Origin: Candidatus Accumulibacter necessarius
GTDB lineage: Bacteria > Pseudomonadota > Gammaproteobacteria > Burkholderiales > Rhodocyclaceae
NCBI GenBank assembly: GCA_017302435.1
Contig: JAFLDL010000002.1
Location: 62,001 to 126,000 of the forward strand
Reading direction: 5' to 3'
DNA length: 64,000 nt
Below are positions 58,163 to 64,000 of the stretch, piece after piece. Within the stretch, counting starts at the first letter, position 1; every line of letters starts with the position of its first letter. The translations under genes were made by a program, and so were the position numbers. The notes under the pieces were generated by a model that did not search any database, was not told the DNA's origin, and worked only from the letters and a program-made list of their open reading frames with translations.

Positions 58163-59827
58163 TCAGTGGCTGGCGCCGGAAGCACCGAAACCGGTCTGGG
58201 CGCGCACATACTGGTCTTCGAACGCTTCTTTCTCGAGCTTGGACCGGGGTCCGGTGTCGCTCTTGGAGAAGATGTAGGCGAAGATGAAGGCGATCGGCAT
58301 GGCGAACAGCGCCGGCTGCGTGTAGGGGAACAAGGCAGCCTTGTTGCCCAGTACGTCAACCCACACCGACTTCGAGAAGAGCACGAAGAGCACCGCCGAG
58401 ATGACGCCGCCGTAGCCACCCCACAACGCACCGCGAGTAGTCAGACCCTTCCAGTACATCGAGAGGATCAGCACCGGGAAGTTGGCGGCCGCAGCCACAC
58501 CGAAGGCCAGACCGACCATGAAGGCGATGTTCATCTTCTCGAACAGGATGCCGAGGACGATCGCCAGCATGCCCAGACCGATGGTCGCGAAGCGCGAAAC
58601 GCGAATCTCTTCCTTCTCGGTCGCCTGCCCCTTGCGGATCACGCGGGCATAGATGTCGTGCGAGATCGCCGAAGCGCCGGCCAGCGCCAGACCCGAGACA
58701 ACCGCCAGGATGGTGGCGAAGGCAACTGCCGCCAGGAAGCCCAGCAACATGTTGCCACCGACCGCCTTGGCCAGGTGCATGGCGACCATGTTGCCACCGC
58801 CGATGATCTTGCCTCCGACCACGCCACCTTCGAAGAACTCGGGGTTCTGGCCGACGATGATGATTGCGCAGAGGCCCATCAGGAAGATCACGTTGAAGAA
58901 GAAGCCGACGAAACCGGAGGCATAGAGCACCGATTTACGTGCTTCCTTGGCGTTGCCGACGGTGAAGAAGCGCATCAGGATGTGCGGCAGCCCCGCGGTA
59001 CCGAACATCAGGCCGAGGCCGAGCGATATTGCCGTGATCGGGTCGGCCAGCAGGCTGCCAGGCGCCATCAGCTTCGGGCCAAGCTTGTGCAGAGCTTCGG
59101 CCTGGGTCAGCAGTTCGGTCAGCGAAAATCCGAACTGGACGTAGGCCAGGAGCAGAGTCAGCGTGCCGCCGAAGAGCAGCATGCAGGCCTTGATGATCTG
59201 CACCCAGGTCGTCGCGACCATGCCGCCGAGGGTGACATAGACCATCATCAGGATGCCGACGACGAAAATCGCGATGTTGTAGTCGAGGCCGAAGAGCAGC
59301 TTGATCAACTGCCCGGCACCGACCATCTGGGCGATCAGGTAGAAGACCACCACGACCAGCGATGAGATCGCCGCCATCGTCCGTACCTTGCCCTGGTCGA
59401 GTCGGTATGAGGTGATGTCGGCAAAGGTGAACCGGCCCAGGTTGCGCAGCCGCTCGGCCATCAGGAAGAGAATGATCGGCCAGCCAGCAAAGAACGCCAG
59501 CATGTAGATGTAGGCGTCGTAGCCGGCGGTGTAGGCCATCGCTGTCAGGCCGAGGAGGGTTGCCGCCGACATGTAGTCGCCGGCGATCGCCAGCCCGTTC
59601 TGGAAACCGGTGATGCCGCCGCCGGCGGTATAGAAGTCGGCAGTGGACTTGGTGCGGCCGGCCGCCCAGTAGGTGATGCCCATGGTCATCGCGACGAAGA
59701 TCAGGAACATGATGATCGCGTGCCAGTTGGTGGCTTGCTTGGCTCCGCCTGCATCCATGGCGGGCCCGGCAAAAGCCAGGCCGGAGAGGAAGAGCAGGGC
59801 GATTGCCGATGTCAGTCGATGCATCAT
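58163..59827 (-). CDS. actP: Cation/acetate symporter
   Basis: A 554-residue sodium:solute symporter with a cleavable N-terminus and about 13-14 membrane helices. Family features are [37 protein letters not shown]-type motif in helix 1-2 (start of the core), [12 protein letters not shown] and [15 protein letters not shown]. ActP imports acetate and related short carboxylates with sodium. Its ATG overlaps the stop of the DUF485 gene as ATGA. It lacks an adjacent acs; the nearby AMP-forming synthetase is of the long-chain type. Confidence 0.94.
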   Translation of the reverse strand: MMHRLTSAIALLFLSGLAFAGPAMDAGGAKQATNWHAIIMFLIFVAMTMGITYWAAGRTKSTADFYTAGGGITGFQNGLAIAGDYMSAATLLGLTAMAYTAGYDAYIYMLAFFAGWPIILFLMAERLRNLGRFTFADITSYRLDQGKVRTMAAISSLVVVVFYLIAQMVGAGQLIKLLFGLDYNIAIFVVGILMMVYVTLGGMVATTWVQIIKACMLLFGGTLTLLLAYVQFGFSLTELLTQAEALHKLGPKLMAPGSLLADPITAISLGLGLMFGTAGLPHILMRFFTVGNAKEARKSVLYASGFVGFFFNVIFLMGLCAIIIVGQNPEFFEGGVVGGKIIGGGNMVAMHLAKAVGGNMLLGFLAAVAFATILAVVSGLALAGASAISHDIYARVIRKGQATEKEEIRVSRFATIGLGMLAIVLGILFEKMNIAFMVGLAFGVAAAANFPVLILSMYWKGLTTRGALWGGYGGVISAVLFVLFSKSVWVDVLGNKAALFPYTQPALFAMPIAFIFAYIFSKSDTGPRSKLEKEAFEDQYVRAQTGFGASGASH

Positions 59828-60144
59828 AGCTTCTCCTTTTGGGCGTCCTTGATCAGGTCCGCGGTGAGATCGTCGAATTCACCGTTGGCCTTGCGAACGT
59901 AGACCACCGTCAGCAGCCAGAAGAAGACGAACAAGCACAACTCGATGGTGTAGCCAATCGGCCACATCGATCCCTCGGAAATCTTCTGCGCCAGCAGCCC
60001 CGGGTTGAAGGCAACCAGCATGAAGAACCCGTAGAACAGGATCAGCACAATTGCCGAGAGTGTCCAGGCAAAGCGCCCCCGCTCCTGGACCAGTTTCTGG
60101 AATTTGGGATTGACCCGCATTCGCTCGTACATAACACTACTCAT
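59824..60144 (-). CDS. yjcH: DUF485 family inner membrane protein (YjcH type)
   Basis: A 106-residue protein with two membrane helices ([20 protein letters not shown] and [19 protein letters not shown]) and the DUF485 ends [16 protein letters not shown] and [12 protein letters not shown]. It is the standard partner encoded before actP and is thought to support the symporter. The ATG at 60144 has a GGAGGATG ribosome binding site; its stop overlaps the actP start. Confidence 0.92.
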   Translation of the reverse strand: MSSVMYERMRVNPKFQKLVQERGRFAWTLSAIVLILFYGFFMLVAFNPGLLAQKISEGSMWPIGYTIELCLFVFFWLLTVVYVRKANGEFDDLTADLIKDAQKEKL

Positions 60145-60248
60145 GTTTTTGCATCCTCCACTTTGGTTTTGTTGACGCGGTTTCACAGCGGATTAACCAA
60201 TTTAGACAAGACCTTCTCGACAAGACCATCCCCTTGCCGCGGCGAATA

Positions 60249-60262
60249 CTAACCCAGATCAA
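60249..60262 (-). promoter_or_regulatory. FNR/CRP-like box upstream of yjcH-actP
   Basis: On the minus strand TTGATCTGGGTTAG, preceded by CA: the same CATTGATCTGGGT core as upstream of gltI. It lies about 105 bp before the yjcH ATG, in the gap next to a Crp/Fnr regulator gene. Confidence 0.45.
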
Positions 60263-60322
60263 TGCCGTGTTCAATTCTGCGTTTCTGGAAGCTTTGCCGC
60301 GAGGTGCGGCTTGCTGCCCGAC

Positions 60323-60997
60323 TTATTCGCCGAAGCAGCGTAGCCGGTCAAGATCGAGGATGGTCAGGGTGCCGTAGTCGACGCGCACTAGTCCCGCCTG
60401 TTCAAGCACGTGCAGCGCCTGATTGACGCGTTGACGCGAGATGCCGGCGAGCAGGCCGATTTCTTCCTGGGAGATGCGCAGTTCGAGGCTGCTGCCGGGG
60501 TAGAGCAGCGGATTGAACATCGAGGCCAGGCAGCGAGCGAGCCGGGCGTCGGTATTCAGCAGCCGTTCGTGCTCCATCATGCCGATGAACTGACCCAGGC
60601 GCTCGTTGAGCTGGATCAGCAGGAAGCGGTTGAACGGGATGCTGTGATCGAGGAGGTGCTGAAATCGGCTGCGCTTCATGTAGGCAATCCGCGATTCGCG
60701 CAGCGCGATGACGTCGTAGCGGCGAGGCTCGTCCTTCATCAGCGAGCCTTCGCCGAACCAGCCGCCGCTCGACAGGCCGACGAAACTGGTTGTCTTGCCG
60801 CTGCTCCAGTTACTGGCCATCTTGACCAGTCCGTCGACGACGCCCAGCCAGTGTTCGACCGCGTCTCCCTTCATGCACACGTATTGCCCGGCGGGGACCG
60901 TCCGCACCATGGTGTCCGTCCTGACGTGTTCGAGTTCGTCTGCGGACAGTTGCCGTGCCCAGCAGGAAGCTTGCAGCATATCGTCGAGCGACTGCAT
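60323..60997 (-). CDS. Crp/Fnr-family transcriptional regulator
   Basis: A 224-residue regulator. Residues about 15-130 form the cyclic-nucleotide-binding-like barrel (VPAGQYVCMKGDAVEHWLGVVDG, GGWFGEGSLMKDEPRRYDVIAL); about 160-224 form the winged helix (ELRISQEEIGLLAGISRQRVNQALHVLE). There is no N-terminal Cys cluster as in FNR. A TTG at 61045 would give a longer protein, but a TATAAT word at 61045-61050 overlaps it, so the ATG at 60997 is preferred. It follows the reading direction of yjcH-actP 178 bp upstream of it and may control acetate uptake (inference). Confidence 0.87.
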   Translation of the reverse strand: MQSLDDMLQASCWARQLSADELEHVRTDTMVRTVPAGQYVCMKGDAVEHWLGVVDGLVKMASNWSSGKTTSFVGLSSGGWFGEGSLMKDEPRRYDVIALRESRIAYMKRSRFQHLLDHSIPFNRFLLIQLNERLGQFIGMMEHERLLNTDARLARCLASMFNPLLYPGSSLELRISQEEIGLLAGISRQRVNQALHVLEQAGLVRVDYGTLTILDLDRLRCFGE

Positions 60998-61044
60998 CCC
61001 AGGTTCGATCGTCAAAGAACAGCCGAATTGTCTTCCGAGCGACA

Positions 61045-61050
61045 ATTATA
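61045..61050 (-). promoter_or_regulatory. Candidate -10 element of the crp/fnr-type gene
   Basis: A perfect TATAAT on the minus strand, 47 bp before the ATG at 60997. The -35 region is weak. Confidence 0.45.
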
Positions 61051-61234
61051 GTCGTCCCGGGCGCTTACACTGTGCAGAAGGTCCGCCCTGATGTCATCCT
61101 GCCGGAAGTCGCTTCTTCTTTATGCGGCGCCGCACAATGACTGTCAGCCAAAAGGGACTAGAATCATCGGCTACAAATAAACGATAAGGGCTTGCCGTCG
61201 GGTTTTTGACGGTCAAGGCACCGGAGGGGACGAG

Positions 61235-63193
61235 ATGCCGGAGATGGCTTCTGCGCAGGCGCTGGACACCTTTCCGCGCCTGCTGATGGATCACGCGCAG
61301 GTGCGCGGCGACAAGCCAGCCATGCGCGAGAAGGATCTGGGGATCTGGCAATGCTGGACCTGGCACGAGGTCGCCGAGGAGGTGCGGGCTCTCGCCTGTG
61401 GTCTTGCCGAAATGGGTTTCAAGCGTGGCGACAATCTGGCCATCGTCGGCGAGAACCGCCCACGCATGTACATGATGATGACTGCCGCACAGTGCCTTGG
61501 CGGCGTGCCCTTGCCGCTCTACCAGGACGCTGTCGCCAACGAAATGCTCTTCGTCCTGCTCGACGCGGAAGTCCGTTTCATCTTCGTCGAGGATCAGGAG
61601 CAGGTCGACAAGGTGCTCGAGATCCAGACGCAGCTGCCGCAGCTCGAACACCTGCTCTACGACGATCCGCGCGGCATGCGGCACTACACGCTTCCCTTCA
61701 TCCACGACATCCGCGAGTTGATGGCGATGGGGCGGATTCACAACCGCAATCACCCTGACCTGCTGACCAGGGAGGTGGCCGTCGGCGCGTCCGATGATGT
61801 GAGCGTCATGCTGTACACTTCAGGAACGACCGGCAAGCCGAAGGGCGTTCGCCTGACACACCATGCTTTCATCAGCGCCGCTCGCGGCGGAGCCGATTTC
61901 GATCAACTGACCGCTGATGAAGACATCCTCTCCTATCTGCCGATGGCCTGGGTCGGTGACCACCTATTCTCGTTTGCGCAGGCGATGGTGACCGGTTTCA
62001 CGATCAACTGCCCGGAGTCCGCAGAAACGGTGATGACCGATCTGCGCGAGATCGGCCCGACCTATTATTTCGCACCACCACGCGTCTTCGAGAACCTCTT
62101 GACACAGGTGATGATCCGCATGGAGGACGCGAGTCTCGTCAAGCAGAAGATGTTTCACCTCTTCATGGCCGTCGCCCGGCGCAGCGGGGCCGAGATCCTC
62201 GACGGTCAGCCGGTCTCGGCAGTCGATCGCCTGCTCTACGCGCTGGGCAACGTTTTCGTCTTCGGGCCGCTGAAGAACGTTCTCGGCATGAGCCGCATCC
62301 GCGTGGCCTATACCGCCGGGGCGGCGATCGGCCCGGATCTTTTCCGCTTCTATCGATCAATCGGCATCAACCTGAAGCAGCTCTACGGACAGACGGAAAC
62401 CTGCGCCTATGTCTGCCTGCAGCCCGATGGACAGATCAAGTTCGACAGTGTCGGCAAGCCGGCCCCGGGGGTTGAGGTGAAGATCGCCGACAACGGTGAA
62501 ATCCTGGTCCGGGGCCCAATGTTGCTCAAGGAGTATTACAAGCGACCTGATGCGACGGCCGAAGCGATCAACGCCGATGGCTATTTCATGACCGGTGACG
62601 CCGGGATCTTCGACGACGACGGTCATCTGAAGATCATCGACCGCGCCAAGGACGTTGGCAAGCTGGCCAATGGGGCGATGTATGCGCCGAACTACATCGA
62701 GAACAAGCTCAAATTCTTCCCGCACATCAAGGAAGCGGTGGTCTTTGGCGACCAGCGCAAAATGGTCTGCGCGTTCATCAACATCGACATCGGCGCCGTC
62801 GGCAACTGGGCCGAGCGGCGAGGCATCGCCTATTCGGGCTATACCGATCTGGCGGCGAAGCCGGAGGTCTATGGGCTGATTCAGGAGTGCATTGAACAGG
62901 TCAATGGCGAACTGCTGGGCGAGGGCGCTCTCGCCGATTCACAGATTCACCGCTTTCTGATCCTGCACAAGGAACTCGATCCGGACGATGACGAACTGAC
63001 GCGCACGCGCAAGGTGCGCCGCGGTTTCGTCGCCGAGAAGTATGCCGTACTGATCGATGCGCTGTACAGCGGTCGCAACAGCCAGTTCATCGAAACGGTG
63101 GTCAAGTTCGAGGACGGCCGGCAAGGCAAGGTCGCTGCCGATCTCGTCATCCGCGACCTGAAGACCTTCGCGATTGCCGGGAGGGCCGCCTGA
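61235..63193 (+). CDS. AMP-dependent synthetase/ligase (long-chain acyl-CoA synthetase type)
   Basis: A 652-residue adenylate-forming enzyme. The P-loop is VMLYTSGTTGKPKGV; other motifs are YFAPPRVFENLL, QLYGQTETCAYVC and TGDAGIFDDDGHLKIIDRAKD, with the C-terminal Lys in ELTRTRKVRRGFVAEKY region. The length and motif spacing match the FadD15/long-chain group. It activates a carboxylic acid with ATP and CoA. It is coupled by a one-base overlap to livG, an arrangement in betaproteobacteria that often links uptake and activation of an aromatic or branched acid; the substrate is unknown. Confidence 0.88.
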   Translation: MPEMASAQALDTFPRLLMDHAQVRGDKPAMREKDLGIWQCWTWHEVAEEVRALACGLAEMGFKRGDNLAIVGENRPRMYMMMTAAQCLGGVPLPLYQDAVANEMLFVLLDAEVRFIFVEDQEQVDKVLEIQTQLPQLEHLLYDDPRGMRHYTLPFIHDIRELMAMGRIHNRNHPDLLTREVAVGASDDVSVMLYTSGTTGKPKGVRLTHHAFISAARGGADFDQLTADEDILSYLPMAWVGDHLFSFAQAMVTGFTINCPESAETVMTDLREIGPTYYFAPPRVFENLLTQVMIRMEDASLVKQKMFHLFMAVARRSGAEILDGQPVSAVDRLLYALGNVFVFGPLKNVLGMSRIRVAYTAGAAIGPDLFRFYRSIGINLKQLYGQTETCAYVCLQPDGQIKFDSVGKPAPGVEVKIADNGEILVRGPMLLKEYYKRPDATAEAINADGYFMTGDAGIFDDDGHLKIIDRAKDVGKLANGAMYAPNYIENKLKFFPHIKEAVVFGDQRKMVCAFINIDIGAVGNWAERRGIAYSGYTDLAAKPEVYGLIQECIEQVNGELLGEGALADSQIHRFLILHKELDPDDDELTRTRKVRRGFVAEKYAVLIDALYSGRNSQFIETVVKFEDGRQGKVAADLVIRDLKTFAIAGRAA

Positions 63194-63975
63194 TGAGTCG
63201 ACAGATCGGCGAGGTCATTCTCGACCTGAAGAACGTCTCTCTTGCCTTCGGTGGTGTCAAGGCGCTGACCGACATTTCCTTCGATGTTCGCGAGCACGAG
63301 ATTCGCGCGATCATCGGCCCGAATGGTGCGGGCAAGAGTTCGATGCTCAATGTGATCAACGGCGTCTATCGGCCACAGCAGGGAGAGATCATCCTGCGTG
63401 GCCAGCACTTCAGCAAGATGAACCCCTTCAAGGCGGCCAAGGCCGGGATCTCTCGCACCTTTCAGAACATTGCGCTGTTCAAGGGCATGAACGTGATCGA
63501 CAATCTGATGACCGGCCGCAACCTGAAGATCCGGAGCAACCTGATCCAGCAGGCGTTCTGGTGGGGGCCGGCCCGGCGCGAGGAACTGGCCCATCGCGCC
63601 AAGGTCGAGCAGGTGATCGACTTCCTCGAGATCCAGCACATTCGCAAGACGCCGGTTGGCCGCCTGCCCTACGGCCTGCAAAAGCGGGTCGACCTGGGTC
63701 GTGCGCTGGCCATGGAGCCGAGCATTCTCCTGCTCGATGAGCCGATGGCCGGAATGAACGTCGAAGAGAAGCAGGACATGTGTCGTTTCATCCTCGACGT
63801 CAACGACCAGTTCGGTACGACGATCGTCCTCATCGAGCACGACATGGCGGTGGTGATGGATATCTCCGACCGGGTGGTGGTGCTCGATTACGGCAGGAAG
63901 ATTGGTGACGGTGACCCCGACGAGGTTCGCGCCAGCCCGGAAGTCATCAGTGCCTACCTTGGCGCCAGCCACTGA
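63193..63975 (+). CDS. livG: Branched-chain amino acid-type ABC transporter ATP-binding protein
   Basis: A 260-residue LivG-type ATPase. Walker A is GPNGAGKSS, the linker-region signature is LPYGLQKRVDLGRALA, Walker B is ILLLDEPMAG and the switch His is in IVLIEHDMAVVMD; the long insertion with RRNLKIRSN-like residues before the signature is typical of LivG. The signature LPYGLQKR departs from the usual LSGGQ as in LivG homologues. It belongs to a transporter that continues beyond the window. Confidence 0.9.
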   Translation: MSRQIGEVILDLKNVSLAFGGVKALTDISFDVREHEIRAIIGPNGAGKSSMLNVINGVYRPQQGEIILRGQHFSKMNPFKAAKAGISRTFQNIALFKGMNVIDNLMTGRNLKIRSNLIQQAFWWGPARREELAHRAKVEQVIDFLEIQHIRKTPVGRLPYGLQKRVDLGRALAMEPSILLLDEPMAGMNVEEKQDMCRFILDVNDQFGTTIVLIEHDMAVVMDISDRVVVLDYGRKIGDGDPDEVRASPEVISAYLGASH

Positions 63976-63987
63976 GGAGAGAACAAG

Positions 63988-64000
63988 ATGGGTTTCTTTC
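63988..64000 (+). CDS. Start of next transporter gene (truncated by window end)
   Basis: An ATG at 63988 follows TGAGGAGAGAACAAG, a good ribosome binding site 12 bp after livG; only four codons (MGFF) are present. By gene order it should be a LivH-type permease, but the sequence alone cannot show it. Confidence 0.5.

Overview
The window is 64 kb of high-GC, densely coding chromosome from a heterotrophic betaproteobacterium. The gene order around sdhCDAB, gltA, sucA, sucB and lpdA, the divergent uvrB / aromatic aminotransferase pair, and the YjcH-ActP acetate permease together suggest a Rhodocyclales member, possibly Accumulibacter-like; the genus is an inference. I see no rRNA, tRNA, CRISPR array, prophage or insertion sequence. 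About 52 real protein genes cover nearly all of the sequence.

Layout. 1-4.1 kb: end of an enoyl-CoA hydratase, an AEC-type permease, folE (minus), a nitronate monooxygenase-like flavoprotein with a Cys-rich tail, and rlmJ. 4.1-18.3 kb: a TCA-cycle supercluster. On the minus strand lie a MazG-like pyrophosphohydrolase, a CitE-like lyase and mdh. Divergent from mdh are a GntR-type regulator, then sdhC-sdhD-sdhA-sdhB-sdhE, gltA, sucA-sucB and lpdA. Intrinsic terminators follow mdh, gltA and lpdA, so the cluster is several transcription units. 18.4-27.7 kb: a glyoxalase II-like hydrolase, a small thioredoxin-fold protein divergent from a MarR regulator, a non-coding stretch, an endonuclease/exonuclease/phosphatase, ubiG-gph, a CbiX-like chelatase, trmO, a secreted Gly/Tyr-rich protein, pdxH and an M61 peptidase. 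27.9-36 kb: a glutamate/aspartate ABC transporter (gltIJKL) followed by a giant NAD-glutamate dehydrogenase, so glutamate uptake sits beside its conversion to 2-oxoglutarate. 36-44.6 kb: a DUF2889 protein, sucCD, a Band 7 membrane protein, a class III cyclase-HDOD fusion, and aconitase. 44.6-49.7 kb: a small Cys/His protein of unknown function, an isochorismatase-like hydrolase, uvrB and an aromatic aminotransferase. 49.8-58 kb: an envelope-centred block with an HTH-TM-AsmA-like protein, fatty acid cis/trans isomerase, a secreted beta-propeller and an alpha carbonic anhydrase fused to an adhesin-E-like domain. 58.1-64 kb: acetate permease with its DUF485 partner, a Crp/Fnr regulator, then an acyl-CoA synthetase with a branched-chain-type ABC transporter running off the end.

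Physiologically, most of the window brings small acids (acetate, glutamate, acyl-CoA precursors) into the cell and oxidises them through a complete oxidative TCA cycle lacking only isocitrate dehydrogenase and fumarase here. I did not find an obviously new defence or biosynthetic system. The most unusual items are regulatory or architectural: a 14-nt FNR-like box shared by the glutamate and acetate uptake operons, perfect palindromes at the MarR and orphan-gene promoters, a spaced inverted repeat between mdh and its GntR neighbour, a G-quadruplex-type tract upstream of aconitase, the cyclase-HDOD fusion and the one-component-like HTH-TM-AsmA protein.
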